From: Thiomicrospira sp. XS5 | GTDB lineage: Bacteria > Pseudomonadota > Gammaproteobacteria > Thiomicrospirales > Thiomicrospiraceae | Direction of reading: 5' to 3' | Assembly (NCBI RefSeq): GCF_001507555.1 | Contig: NZ_LQBO01000001.1 | Coordinates: 620,001-684,000, forward strand | DNA: 64,000 nucleotides | In this document: one piece after another, positions 9,299-18,246 of the stretch | Position numbering within the stretch: the first letter of the stretch is position 1 | Layout: each line of letters starts with the position of its first letter | The notes under the pieces: model-generated | The model's database searches: none | Told to the model about the DNA's origin: nothing | What the model saw: only the letters and a program-made list of their open reading frames with translations | Made by a program: the position numbers and the translations under genes

Positions 9299-11830
9299 AT
9301 GACGAATTTGGTGATAGTGGAGTCTCCCGCTAAAGCTAAGACAATTGAGAAATATCTGGGCAAAGGCTTTACCGTCCGTTCCAGTTATGGCCACATCCGC
9401 GACATTCAGAAAAAAGGGATGGGCATCGATATCGAGAACGGTTTTCTGCCGAATTATGAAATTTCGCCGGATAAGAAAAAAACCGTCACCGAGTTGCGCA
9501 AACTGACCAAAGATGCGGAAACTGTCTGGCTGGCAACGGATGAGGACCGCGAGGGGGAGGCGATTGCCTGGCACCTTGCGGAAGCCCTGAAACTGGATGT
9601 GAATACCACGAAACGCATCGTATTCCATGAAATTACCCAGTCGGCGATCCAGAAAGCGATTGCCGAACCGCGTACGGTAGACATGGATTTGGTGGAGGCC
9701 CAGCAGGCCCGGCGAATTTTGGACCGTATTGTGGGCTTTGAACTCTCACCGATTTTGTGGAAAAAAATTCGGACCGGTCTGTCGGCCGGGCGAGTGCAAT
9801 CGGTTGCGGTGCGTTTGATTGTTGAGCGTGAACGGGAAATCGATGCGTTTGAATCGGATTTCGTTTACCGTCTGGCCGGTGAATTGACCATTTTGGACGA
9901 CAAACAACAGGCCGTTGGAACGGTTGACGTCAAGCGCAGCGCAGCGTTCAAAACCGAAGACGAAGCCAAAGCGTATTTGGAACAGGTGAAGCAGGCCGCG
10001 TTGTCGGTGGGGCAGCTGGAAGAAAAGCCGGCGAAAAAATCGCCAAAAGCGCCTTTTACCACCTCAACCTTGCAGCAAGAAGCGTCCTCGAAGCTCGGTT
10101 TTTCCGTCAAGCAGACCATGATGATTGCGCAACGCCTGTACGAGTCCGGGAAAATCACCTATATGCGTACCGACTCGCTCAACCTGTCGGAAGAAGCGAT
10201 TGCCAAAGCGCAACAAACCATTACCGACGATTATGGTGCGGACTATTCGAAGCCGCGTCGCTACAAGACCAAAAACGCCGATGCGCAGGAAGCGCACGAG
10301 GCAATTCGTCCGACCGATTTTTCCGTGAAGGACGTGACCGGCGAACGCAATGAACAGCGTTTGTATCAGTTGATTTGGCGCCGTGCGATTGCCTCGCAAA
10401 TGGCGGATGCGCAGTTGAAGCGAACCAATGTCGATATCCAAATTTCCAATTTGCCGGACGAAAAGCTGACCGCGAAAGGCGAAGTCATTACTTTTGACGG
10501 TTTTTTGAAAGTCTATAACCTCGACGACGACGCCAAAGAAGGTCAGTTGCCGCCGTTGAGCATCGGTCAGGCGTTGAGCTTGGGCCGTTTGTCGGTTCGT
10601 CAAAGTTTCTCCCGACCACCGGCGCGTTATAACGAAGCCAGCTTGGTCCGAACCCTGGAAGAAATGGGCATCGGGCGACCGTCTACCTACGCGCCGACCA
10701 TCGACACGGTTCAGCAGCGGGGTTATGTGGTGAAAGAAGACCGCGAAGGCCGCCAACGCGACTATCGACAATTGACCTTGTCGGCGGACGGCATCGTGGC
10801 GGAAGATTTGACCGAAACCACCGGCACCGAGAAAAACAAATTATTCCCGACCGACATCGCCGGCATCGTCACCGACTTCTTGGTGAAGCATTTTGGGGAT
10901 GTACTGGATTATCAATTTACCGCACTGGTGGAATCCGAGTTTGACATCATTGCTCAGGGGCAGGAATCCTGGCAGGAAATGTTGACCAAGTTTTATCAAC
11001 AGTTCCACCCGCGTGTCGATGCGGCGGAAGACGTGTCGCGTGAAGAAGCCGGGCAATCCCGTGCGCTGGGTACCGACCCGAAAACCGGCAAGCCGATGTT
11101 CGTTAAAATCGGTCGTTTCGGGCCTTATGTGCAATTGGGCGATGGCGAGAACGACGAAAAACCGACGTTTGCCAGCTTGATGCCAGGGCAGAAAATGGAC
11201 ACCTTGAAGCTGGAAGAAGCGGTGGAGCTGTTTAAGCTGCCGCGAGAAGTCGGCGAAATGCCGGAATCCTTTTCGGCTAAAGCGGTCGACGGAACCGAAT
11301 TCTTGGTGGAAAAAGGGCAGATGTTGATTGCCAAGCAAGGGCCTTTCGGGCCTTACTTGGAATACGGCCCGAAAAAATACGCGCCCATTAAAGGGTTCGA
11401 TCCTTTGAGCATTACGTTGGAAGACGCCGCCGCCCTGGTGGAAGCCAAAATTCAGGCCGAAGCGGATAAGATTATCAAGGTCTTTTCGGGCACGGATGTG
11501 AAAATTCTGAAAGGGCGTTGGGGACCGTATATCACCGATGTGTCGACCAAAAAGAACGCTAAGATCCAAAAGGATGAAGATGCGTTGGCTTTGACATTGG
11601 AAGAATGTCAAAAGCGTTTGGACGAAGCACCGGAACCGAAAAAGCGGGGCCGTGGTGGCGCGAAAAAAGCACCGGCGAAAAAGGCCGCGGCAAAGAAAAC
11701 CGCGACCAAGAAAACCACGGCTAAGAAACCGGCGGCTAAGAAACCGGCGGCTAAGAAACCGGCGGCGAAAAAAACGACAACAAAAAAGGCACCGGCCAAG
11801 AAAACCACTAAGACGACGGCCAAAAAATAA
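9299..11830 (+). CDS. topA: DNA topoisomerase I with basic Lys/Ala tail
   Basis: Type IA topoisomerase of 843 residues that relaxes negative supercoils. It begins with the Toprim domain (NLVIVESPAKAKTIEKYLG; metal site DEDREGEAIAW). The catalytic Tyr lies in SGKITYMRTDSLNLSEEAI. The C-terminal third has Toprim_C-type repeats (PMFVKIGRFGPYVQLGDG; GPFGPYLEYGPKKYAPI; GRWGPYITD) and I see no four-Cys zinc ribbons of the E. coli type. The last 60 residues are almost only Lys, Ala, Pro and Thr, encoded partly by three perfect 15-bp repeats at 11721-11765. Such H1-like tails are known from other bacterial TopA proteins and raise DNA affinity and processivity. A terminator follows. Confidence 0.96.
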   Translation: MTNLVIVESPAKAKTIEKYLGKGFTVRSSYGHIRDIQKKGMGIDIENGFLPNYEISPDKKKTVTELRKLTKDAETVWLATDEDREGEAIAWHLAEALKLDVNTTKRIVFHEITQSAIQKAIAEPRTVDMDLVEAQQARRILDRIVGFELSPILWKKIRTGLSAGRVQSVAVRLIVEREREIDAFESDFVYRLAGELTILDDKQQAVGTVDVKRSAAFKTEDEAKAYLEQVKQAALSVGQLEEKPAKKSPKAPFTTSTLQQEASSKLGFSVKQTMMIAQRLYESGKITYMRTDSLNLSEEAIAKAQQTITDDYGADYSKPRRYKTKNADAQEAHEAIRPTDFSVKDVTGERNEQRLYQLIWRRAIASQMADAQLKRTNVDIQISNLPDEKLTAKGEVITFDGFLKVYNLDDDAKEGQLPPLSIGQALSLGRLSVRQSFSRPPARYNEASLVRTLEEMGIGRPSTYAPTIDTVQQRGYVVKEDREGRQRDYRQLTLSADGIVAEDLTETTGTEKNKLFPTDIAGIVTDFLVKHFGDVLDYQFTALVESEFDIIAQGQESWQEMLTKFYQQFHPRVDAAEDVSREEAGQSRALGTDPKTGKPMFVKIGRFGPYVQLGDGENDEKPTFASLMPGQKMDTLKLEEAVELFKLPREVGEMPESFSAKAVDGTEFLVEKGQMLIAKQGPFGPYLEYGPKKYAPIKGFDPLSITLEDAAALVEAKIQAEADKIIKVFSGTDVKILKGRWGPYITDVSTKKNAKIQKDEDALALTLEECQKRLDEAPEPKKRGRGGAKKAPAKKAAAKKTATKKTTAKKPAAKKPAAKKPAAKKTTTKKAPAKKTTKTTAKK
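11721..11765 (+). repeat. three tandem 15-bp repeats in topA
   Basis: Three perfect head-to-tail copies of CTAAGAAACCGGCGG encoding AKKPA units of the basic C-terminal tail. Repeat number may vary between strains by slippage, without a frameshift. Confidence 0.85.
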
Positions 11831-11868
11831 CCGTTTCTTAGCCAAGGGCATTGGCTGCTAACCCTATC

Positions 11869-11903
11869 CAAAACCGACCAGGCCTGGTCGGTTTTGGTGT
11901 TTT
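11869..11903 (+). terminator. Rho-independent terminator after topA
   Basis: A 17-bp perfect-arm hairpin (CCAAAACCGACCAGG paired with CCTGGTCGGTTTTGG) with a following T-rich GTTTTT. The apex is the CCAGGCCTGG palindrome (11878-11887), so the repeat family contributes the stem top. Confidence 0.8.
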
Positions 11904-12065
11904 TACGACCGGGTTTTTCGCGTCCGGCTCGCCGACGGCGATGGCGGTCATTAAGCGTTTATGGATCGAAACCCTCGAAGAGTGTTAGGAATCTTCCGAT
12001 TGTGGTTTCGATTACAGTAAAATACCTTCATTAATTTTCAAGCATAACGAAGAGAATAAAAGAGC

Positions 12066-13832
12066 ATGAAGCAACAGGTTGCAGAAATTTTGTCGCAGGT
12101 GATTGAACAGTTGAAACAAGACGGTGTGCTGGATGCCGATGCCCAGCCTCGCCTGACGGTCGAAAACACCCGAGACAAATCGCACGGTGATTTTGCGACC
12201 AACCTGGCGATGATGCTTACCAAGCTGGTCGGTAAGCCGCCGCGTGACGTGGCGCAAATGATTATCGACCGTTTGCCGACATCCGATTTTGTCGAGAAAG
12301 TCGAAATCGCCGGACCGGGCTTTATCAATTTCTTCGTGCAGGACGCCGCCAAGTTCGATGTGGTCGAAACCGTGTTGAAAGACGCGGACGCTTACGGGCA
12401 ATGCAACGTCGGTCAAGGTCGCTCGGTGCTGGTGGAATACGTCTCCGCCAACCCGACCGGGCCGTTGCACGTCGGTCATGGTCGTGGCGCGGCTTATGGC
12501 GCTTGCGTGGCGAATTTGCTGTCGGTGGCCGGGTTCAATGTCTCCAAAGAATATTATGTGAATGACGCCGGACGCCAAATGGATATCCTGGCGGCGTCCA
12601 CTTGGCTGCGGTATTTGCAAGCCTGTGGCGAAGAACTGACCTTTCCGAGTAATGGTTACCAGGGCGATTACATCAATGAGATCGCGCAGACGGTGAAAGA
12701 CGCCGACGGCGATCGTTATCATCGTTCGGCCAAGGAGGCCTTTGCCGGTGTGCCGGCAGATGAAGGCGCGGCGGCCGACGGCGATAAAGAAAAGCACATT
12801 GACGGCTTGATCCAAAACGCGAAAACCCTGTTAGGAGAAGACGATTATCGTGCGGTGTTCGAAGTGGCGTTGAACCGCATTCTCGGCGATATTCGCGACG
12901 ACTTGTCGGAGTTCGGTGTCGAATTCGATAACTGGTTCTCGGAGCGCTCTTTGATGGATTCCGGCGTGATTGACGCCGCCATCGAAAAATTGCAACAAGC
13001 CGGTAAGATTTACGAACAGAACGGCGCCTTGTGGTTCCGTTCCACCGATTACGGTGACGAAAAAGACCGTGTGGTCGTGCGTGAAAACGGCTTGAAAACC
13101 TATTTTGCGTCCGACATCGCCTACCACTTCAATAAGCTGGAACGCGGTTTTGATGTGTTGATTGATATCTGGGGCGCGGATCACCACGGCTATGTGCCAC
13201 GGGTCAAGGCGGCCATGCAGGCACTGGACACCAACCCGGAAGCGCTGGAAGTCTTGTTGGTGCAATTCGCGATTCTGTATCGGGGCGGCGAAAAATTGGC
13301 GATGTCGACCCGTTCCGGTCAGTTTGTGACCTTGCGTGAACTGCGCGACGAAGTCGGTTCGGATGCGGCACGCTTCTTCTATGTGCAGCGTAAGTCGGAA
13401 CAGCACATGGATTTCGATTTGGATTTGGCGAAATCGCAATCCAATGAAAACCCGGTGTACTATATTCAGTATGCCCACGCCCGGATTTGTCAGGTGATGG
13501 CGTCTTCTGAGGAGCGCGGGCATGTTTATTATCAGGCGTCAGGCCTGGCCAATTTAACGAAACTGGACTCGGAAGCGGAAGCCGATTTGGCGACGCAATT
13601 GGCGAAGTATCCGGAAATCATTGGGCGTGCGGCGTTAGTGTATGAACCGCACCAAATTGCCTATTACTTGAAAGATTTAGCGCACGGATTGCACTCTTAT
13701 TACAATGCGACGCCGTTTATCGTCGATGACGCTGAGGTGCGAAATGCGCGTTTGACGTTGATTCTGGCGGTGCGTCAGGTATTGCGAAACGGTTTGGCGT
13801 TATTGGGCGTGTCGGCACCGGAAAAAATGTAA
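12066..13832 (+). CDS. argS: arginyl-tRNA synthetase
   Basis: Class I synthetase of 588 residues charging tRNA-Arg. The N-terminal additional domain (residues 1-110) is followed by the HIGH-type motif NPTGPLHVGHGRGAAYG, the catalytic Rossmann fold, the KMSKS-equivalent EKLAMSTRSGQ and the C-terminal anticodon-binding domain (from about residue 450, ending RQVLRNGLALLGVSAPEKM). The length is normal. It starts 235 bp after topA, beyond the topA terminator, so it has its own promoter. The next gene follows after 44 bp and may be co-transcribed. Confidence 0.96.
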   Translation: MKQQVAEILSQVIEQLKQDGVLDADAQPRLTVENTRDKSHGDFATNLAMMLTKLVGKPPRDVAQMIIDRLPTSDFVEKVEIAGPGFINFFVQDAAKFDVVETVLKDADAYGQCNVGQGRSVLVEYVSANPTGPLHVGHGRGAAYGACVANLLSVAGFNVSKEYYVNDAGRQMDILAASTWLRYLQACGEELTFPSNGYQGDYINEIAQTVKDADGDRYHRSAKEAFAGVPADEGAAADGDKEKHIDGLIQNAKTLLGEDDYRAVFEVALNRILGDIRDDLSEFGVEFDNWFSERSLMDSGVIDAAIEKLQQAGKIYEQNGALWFRSTDYGDEKDRVVVRENGLKTYFASDIAYHFNKLERGFDVLIDIWGADHHGYVPRVKAAMQALDTNPEALEVLLVQFAILYRGGEKLAMSTRSGQFVTLRELRDEVGSDAARFFYVQRKSEQHMDFDLDLAKSQSNENPVYYIQYAHARICQVMASSEERGHVYYQASGLANLTKLDSEAEADLATQLAKYPEIIGRAALVYEPHQIAYYLKDLAHGLHSYYNATPFIVDDAEVRNARLTLILAVRQVLRNGLALLGVSAPEKM

Positions 13833-13876
13833 TCACGGGCGTCGCGCGCCCTTGTCAGAAGGTAGGATAAACGGTT

Positions 13877-14575
13877 ATGAGGCAATATACTCGGGATTAC
13901 CGGCATGGTCACAGTCAGCCGCGCCAGACCTATCAGCGAAAATCCCAGATGGCCGAACCGGAAACGGAAGCGCCGCAGACGTCGTCAAGATGGGTGTGGG
14001 GGTTGGCTTTGTTGCTGTCAGTTGCCTTGTTTGGCGGCTTTTTCGTGGTGCAACACTTTGCGCATCATGGCGTGAAATCCGAATCGCAGGTTGCCGAGGT
14101 GGTTGAAACGGTGACCGAATCGGTTTCGCCGGAACAACCGGCCGAAGAGACGAATGTGTCCGCTGAGGAGACTGCGGAAGAGGCGGCGGACGCGCCTTTG
14201 GTTGTGGAAAGTTTGCCGGTGGGCAACGCGCAGGCCGAAATGGAAACGCCGTTGCAATATACCTTTTACGATGGTTTGGCGAAGACGGAAGTGGTGGTGG
14301 ACGTCGAACCGATTTCCGTCAAACTGAATGCCCCTTATTATATTCAAGCCGGCACCTTTGGAACGCGAGACGTGGCGCAAAAAGAGCAAGCGCGTTTAAA
14401 ATCGCACGGCCAAGATTTGACCATCTCGACGGTCACCTGGAAAGGGCGAGTTTACTACCGCTTAAGAGTAGGGCCTTATGATGATCGTTTGGAAATGAAC
14501 AAAAAACGTAATGAACTACGCTCCCTGGGCGTCGACACCTTGTTGATCAAATCCCGTCCAAAGTCCGACGGCTGA
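13877..14575 (+). CDS. SPOR domain membrane protein (FtsN-like)
   Basis: A 232-residue bitopic inner-membrane protein. A basic cytoplasmic N-terminus (residues 1-38) leads to one transmembrane helix (WVWGLALLLSVALFGGFFVV, about residues 38-57), then a Glu- and Ala-rich periplasmic linker and a C-terminal SPOR domain (about residues 152-230, starting YYIQAGTFGTRDVAQKEQAR) that binds denuded septal peptidoglycan. Architecture and the position behind argS match FtsN-type division proteins of many gammaproteobacteria. Whether it is the essential FtsN is not certain from sequence. RBS AGGTAGGA precedes the ATG. Confidence 0.82.
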   Translation: MRQYTRDYRHGHSQPRQTYQRKSQMAEPETEAPQTSSRWVWGLALLLSVALFGGFFVVQHFAHHGVKSESQVAEVVETVTESVSPEQPAEETNVSAEETAEEAADAPLVVESLPVGNAQAEMETPLQYTFYDGLAKTEVVVDVEPISVKLNAPYYIQAGTFGTRDVAQKEQARLKSHGQDLTISTVTWKGRVYYRLRVGPYDDRLEMNKKRNELRSLGVDTLLIKSRPKSDG

Positions 14576-14617
14576 CTCTGTTTTTCCGTGGGGGGCCTTT
14601 CTTGTGGGGGCCGCTAA

Positions 14618-15673
14618 TCAATCTTGCGAAGCGTTGTCCAAATCCCGTTCAGTGACCACTTGGTTACGCCCTTGGGTTTTGGCTTTGTAGAGAGCATCAT
14701 CGGCGCGTTTGATCCATTCTTCAATGGTTTCCTGTGCTTCTCCGCGATAAGCCGCTACGCCGAACGAGGCCGTGATTTGCCCGAGATTTTTTTCGGAATC
14801 CTTGCGTTTTAATTTCGCATTTTCAATGCCGTGCCGTATATCTTCGGCCCGTTTCGCCGCTTCCTCCATATCGGAATGGGATAACAGAATCGCAAACTCT
14901 TCCCCGCCGTATCGGCACAGGGTTTCGGTGTCGCCTTTGGTTTTTTTCATTAAGTTGGCGAAATAGCGTAATACGCTGTCGCCGACCAGGTGGCCGAAAC
15001 TGTCGTTAAAGCGTTTGAAATGGTCGATGTCGGTGAGAATCAACACCAGCTGTTCGGGCGAGTCTTGCATTTCGTCGACCAGGTCACGAATCGCGTTATT
15101 AAAGGCTTTTCGATTGCCGATCTCGGTCAGCTCGTCGGTGAGGGTTTCGGCTCTGGCTTCGATGAGTTCCTGGCGTAGGCGCAGGATTTCATCGTTGCTG
15201 TCCATCATTTCACGATGGAACTCTTCACTGGATTGCTTCATCGATGACGCGGTGTTTAAAACCGAATGGGTTAATTCTTTGAGGGTTTCGGCATCCATGT
15301 CTTGAGTGGACAAGGTGTTGGTGTAGTTGTCGAGTTCCTGGGTGTGCTGCTCGAGCTTGTCGCTCCAGGCATTCATGCGCTTGACGACGAGATTGATCAG
15401 GCGTTTGAAGGCGCGGTCAAAGTCGTTTCCGGTTTCGTCGTCGGCAAAGTATTCGTCGTAAAGGCGGCGCCCCAGTCGGTCGTTGTAGCCGAAAGGATCC
15501 TGCAAGGCATTGTCCATTTCCTGGCGGAATTTTGGGTGGTCGCCTTTGTAGTATTGATACCAGATAAAGTAATTGAGCGGAGTTGGATTGATGCCCTGTT
15601 CTTCGAAAATATCAATGAGCTGAACGAAAATGCGTTGCGCTTTTTCGGGGGCGTCTTTAATGTCTAACAACAT
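14618..15673 (-). CDS. diguanylate cyclase
   Basis: A 351-residue cytoplasmic protein without membrane segments. The N-terminal 170 residues are helical with a coiled-coil-like stretch and match no family I can name. The C-terminal GGDEF domain (about residues 175-345) has an intact active site, RYGGEEFAILL, preceded by the metal-binding DIDHFKRFNDSFGH. An RxxD-type inhibitory site is not obvious. It should make cyclic di-GMP from GTP. That second messenger is read by LapD in the same window, but a functional link is inference. It is convergent with the SPOR gene. Confidence 0.88.
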   Translation of the reverse strand: MLLDIKDAPEKAQRIFVQLIDIFEEQGINPTPLNYFIWYQYYKGDHPKFRQEMDNALQDPFGYNDRLGRRLYDEYFADDETGNDFDRAFKRLINLVVKRMNAWSDKLEQHTQELDNYTNTLSTQDMDAETLKELTHSVLNTASSMKQSSEEFHREMMDSNDEILRLRQELIEARAETLTDELTEIGNRKAFNNAIRDLVDEMQDSPEQLVLILTDIDHFKRFNDSFGHLVGDSVLRYFANLMKKTKGDTETLCRYGGEEFAILLSHSDMEEAAKRAEDIRHGIENAKLKRKDSEKNLGQITASFGVAAYRGEAQETIEEWIKRADDALYKAKTQGRNQVVTERDLDNASQD

Positions 15674-15832
15674 CCTGAAATTCCTACCAATCGACTTTGT
15701 GGTTTGAAGGGGTTTGTTTATGTTTGAACTGCCATTTTACACCAGAATTCCAACAGCGTTCATAGAAAAAAAAGGGCGAATGGAGTATAGTAATTTTTAC
15801 ATATTTGCGGTCAAAACGCCGAGGAGAAAAGC

Positions 15833-16087
15833 ATGATTAACCCGAAACAAATTGAGTCGCTGGTGGACAGCATCAGCGGCATTTTACCGCCAGGCTTGGG
15901 CGAATTGCCGGAAAACGCCAAGCAGAACTTGAAGCAAACGCTGGCAAGTGCGTTTGAGAAAATGGATTTGGTCTCGCGTCAGGAGTTTGAGATTCAAGCG
16001 GGCGTTTTGGCGAAAACCCGCGCCAAATTGGAGGCGTTGGAAAAGCAGGTGGCCGAATTGGAAGCCAAGCAATCGGTGGATTCCTAA
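15833..16087 (+). CDS. ubiK: ubiquinone biosynthesis accessory factor UbiK
   Basis: An 84-residue protein of the YqiC/UbiK (BMFP) family. It has an amphipathic N-terminus (residues 1-45, IDSISG-like segment then LPENAKQNLKQTLASAFEKM) and a C-terminal coiled coil (residues 50-80, LAKTRAKLEALEKQVAELEAK) through which UbiK trimerises and binds UbiJ in aerobic ubiquinone synthesis. RBS GAGGAGAAA lies just before the ATG, and a TATAGT hexamer is visible at about 15787. It lies directly upstream of comM (4-bp gap), a common gammaproteobacterial order. Confidence 0.85.
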   Translation: MINPKQIESLVDSISGILPPGLGELPENAKQNLKQTLASAFEKMDLVSRQEFEIQAGVLAKTRAKLEALEKQVAELEAKQSVDS

Positions 16088-16091
16088 GCGA

Positions 16092-17201
16092 ATGTCGGTG
16101 ACGGGCCAATACGCCACACTATTATCCTGCGGCTTGTCCGGTGTGCAGGCGCCGGAAGTGCAAATCGAGGTGCACGCCACGAACGGACTGCCGAGCTTGT
16201 CGATTGTCGGTCTGCCGGAAGCCTCGGTTAAGGAAAGTAAAGACCGGGTGCGCAGCGCCGTGATGAGTGCCGGGTTCCAGTTGCCGCCGAAGCGGATGAC
16301 CATTAATTTGGCCCCAGCGGATATTCCCAAGCAGGGGGGGCGTTATGACTTGCCGATCGCTTTGGGGATTTTGGTGGCAACCGGGCAGCTCGCATCGGTC
16401 CGGGACTTAGCGACACTGGAGTGGTTTGGCGAATTGGGGTTAAACGGTGCTTTGCGTCCCGTTCCGGGTATTTTGCCGGCCGTCATGCAAGCGGCGCAAG
16501 CCGGGCGTACAGTGGTGGTGCCGATGGCGAATTTAGCCGAAGCCAGTTTGGTGGAGGGTGCGCGGGTATATGGGGCCGACAATCTACTGTCGGTTTGCCG
16601 TTATCTGGTGGACGAAAGTGCCGAGTTGGAAGCGCCGGAAACCGCCGACTTTACCTCTGCGTCTTATCTGGAAGATATGGCCGATATTCGCGGACAACAA
16701 CAGGCGAAACGATTGCTGGAAGTCTGTGCCAGCGGCGGACATTCGTTGTTAATGATTGGGCCGCCGGGGTCGGGTAAAAGTATGCTGGCGTCGCGTTTGG
16801 TGACTTTGTTGCCGGATTTACCGCTGGAGCACGCCATCGAGGTGGCGTCCGTACACTCGGTCGCCGGTAAAATGGTTAACGTGGATCGTTTTCGGCAGCG
16901 GCAATTGGTTCAACCGCATCATACCGCCACGGCCGCAGCCATGGTTGGGGGCGGTTCGGGCTCGAACCCAAAACCGGGCGCGGTGTCGTTGGCGCATCGT
17001 TCCATTCTGTTTTTAGACGAATTACCGGAGTTTAATCGAACCGTGCTGGAAGCCTTGCGAGAGCCGCTGGAAACCGGGCGGGTGGAAATTGCTCGCGTGA
17101 ACCAACAAGTGACCTACCCGGCTCGGGTGCAACTGGTGTGTGCCATGAACCCTACGCCATCCGGATTTTTCCCGGATGATGCCTTAGGGCGCTGTTGTTA
17201 A
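16092..17201 (+). pseudogene. comM: comM 5' part, interrupted by the Tn7-like element
   Basis: ComM (YifB, Mg-chelatase-like AAA+ family) is a hexameric helicase that promotes branch migration during natural transformation. This fragment holds the N-terminal Lon-like domain (NGLPSLSIVGLPEASVKES), the Walker A GPPGSGKSMLASRL and the Walker B SILFLDELPEFNR. The reading frame continues through GRC and ends at a TAA created by the transposon terminus (17199-17201). The rest of the gene resumes at 35030 with the same duplicated GCTGT. Joined across the element, the gene would encode about 510 residues, the normal ComM length, so the disruption looks recent. comM is a well-known target of TniQ-guided elements such as the AbaR/Tn6022 family. 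Confidence 0.95.
17191..17195. repeat. target site duplication, left copy
   Basis: GCTGT directly before the left terminal TGT; the identical GCTGT follows the right terminus. A 5-bp duplication is the hallmark of Tn7-family transposition. Confidence 0.92.
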
Positions 17202-17260
17202 ATACAAAATTATTTGATAATTACAAAATTAAATGAGAATCTACAAAATTAAATGATAAT
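17196..17260 (+). repeat. transposon left end with three TnsB-type sites
   Basis: The terminal TGTTAAA is followed by three direct copies of a 19-bp motif, consensus TACAAAATTAAATGATAAT, at 17203-17221, 17222-17240 and 17242-17260. Regularly spaced sites of this kind are where TnsB binds. Two sites in inverted orientation mark the right end. Confidence 0.88.
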
Positions 17261-17388
17261 GAAGTTATATAACGCCGTATCCGCGGTAAATCCCTCTATT
17301 TGAGCTTGAAAACATATTTATACGTTAAATAAAGCCGGTACAAAAATTTGTGTTTTATTAAAATTCAATCTAGACTAAATCAGTTAGA

Positions 17389-17428
17389 CATTTGCACAAC
17401 TGACGGATTCTTCGGAGTTCGGCAAATG
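17389..17428. other. hairpin-forming segment near the left end
   Basis: Arms CATTTGC (17389-17395) and GCAAATG (17422-17428) pair perfectly. Inside them, AACT (17398-17401) pairs with AGTT (17416-17419) across a two-base mismatch, giving an 11-bp interrupted stem with a 14-base loop. A TATAAT box (17462-17467) and a terminator follow within 90 bp. The segment has no open reading frame. It may be a structured RNA or a protein-binding site; its role is unknown. Confidence 0.4.
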
Positions 17429-17491
17429 CCCCACCTAGAAATAGGTTCGCAGCTATGCTGGTATAATCAAGCGGAGTAGTGAGGAAAAATT

Positions 17492-17518
17492 AAAAGCCCT
17501 GAAATTCAGGGCTTTTTT
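17492..17518. terminator. bidirectional Rho-independent terminator
   Basis: Perfect stem AAAAGCCCTGA / TCAGGGCTTTT with T6 on the plus strand and A-run on the other side, so it can act in both directions. It would insulate the cargo from read-through of the truncated comM. Confidence 0.8.
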
Positions 17519-17541
17519 ATCTGCACTATCATAACTATGAT

Positions 17542-17690
17542 CGTGCGTTTCTTGCACGTTTACCTCTTTTCTCTCAAACCTATTAGTTCAAACGTTTTTT
17601 AAAGGTTATTTTCGTGCAAATATTGCACGTTTTATAATGAAATTAGTTTAGGTTGCGAAAAAACCGCATCAACACAGTTGTGTACAACTT
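17542..17690 (+). promoter_or_regulatory. putative yefM-yoeB promoter and operators
   Basis: Two identical-arm palindromes, CGTGC-N7-GCACG, lie at 17542-17558 and 17613-17629. The second sits just upstream of a consensus TATAAT (17633-17638). A third palindrome, AGTTGTGTACAACT (17677-17690), contains TGTACA, the core known to be bound by YefM-type antitoxins. The arrangement fits autorepression by YefM, alone or with YoeB. The protein bound by the CGTGC palindromes is unknown. Confidence 0.5.
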
Positions 17691-17736
17691 ACTGTTCATG
17701 TTGTGGTAAAAATAGAAACAATCGTGAGGTAAGTTT

Positions 17737-17994
17737 ATGCAAGTTGTAAGCTATACAGAAGCCAGAAATGGTTTAAAACGTGTTTTAGATGACGTTGTTG
17801 ATAATGCAGATTTCACCGTCATTACACGCAGAGACTCTGAAAACGCAGTGGTTATGTCGCAGGATTACTTTAACAGTCTAATGGAAACGGTTCACCTGCT
17901 AAAATCTCCTGAAAATGTTGTTCACCTAAATCAGTCAATTGAGCAGTATAGAGCAGGAAAAACGCTCCAAAAAGGTTTGATTGATGAAAGTTGA
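17737..17994 (+). CDS. yefM: YefM-family antitoxin
   Basis: An 85-residue Phd/YefM antitoxin. The N-terminal DNA-binding and dimerisation domain is clear (QVVSYTEARNGLKRVLDDVV, then VITRRDSENAVVMSQDYFNSL). The acidic C-terminal tail, which would wrap around YoeB, includes ETVHLLKSPENVVHL, close to the E. coli pattern. RBS GAGGT is 7 bp before the ATG. The toxin gene overlaps it by 11 bp. It should neutralise YoeB and repress its own operon. As cargo near the transposon left end it may have stabilised the element in the genome. Confidence 0.93.
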   Translation: MQVVSYTEARNGLKRVLDDVVDNADFTVITRRDSENAVVMSQDYFNSLMETVHLLKSPENVVHLNQSIEQYRAGKTLQKGLIDES

Positions 17995-18246
17995 GATTCT
18001 CTCTTGGGCTGAACGTGCTTGGAGCGACTATCTTTACTGGCAAACTCAAGACAAAAAATTCTTAAACGAATTAACAAATTGATTGCAGATGCAATGCGTT
18101 CGCCATTTGAAGGAATTGGCAAGCCTGAACCATTAAAAGAAAATCTCTCCGGCTTTTGGTCAAGACGCATAGACGAATCGAATAGACTTGTTTATGCGGT
18201 TGATGATAACCAGATAACGATAATCGCTTGCCGATATCTCTATTAA
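17984..18246 (+). pseudogene. yoeB: YoeB-family toxin, frameshifted at an A6 run
   Basis: YoeB is a ribosome-dependent mRNA endonuclease. The frame from ATG 17984 gives KVEILSWAERAWSDYLYWQT up to QDKK and then stops at 18082. The rest of the toxin, ILKRINKLIADAMRSPFEG through GKPEPLKENLSGFWSRRID to the C-terminal CRYLY with the conserved catalytic-region residues, continues in the -1 frame. The switch is at the A6 run 18053-18058; one more A would restore an 87-residue YoeB (E. coli: 84). Either the toxin is inactivated, it is made by slippage or -1 frameshifting on the A-run, or this is a sequencing error. Confidence 0.88.

Noticed and set aside
10841-11851. 336-residue antisense frame rich in Arg and Phe opposite topA
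   Set aside because: It mirrors the Lys/Ala repeats of the topA tail and overlaps a fully conserved topoisomerase gene.
17383-17428. Integron attC-like site (GTTAGAC next to a hairpin)
   Set aside because: GTTAGAC fits the R' consensus, but it stands on the wrong side of the hairpin and no RYYYAAC partner is present.
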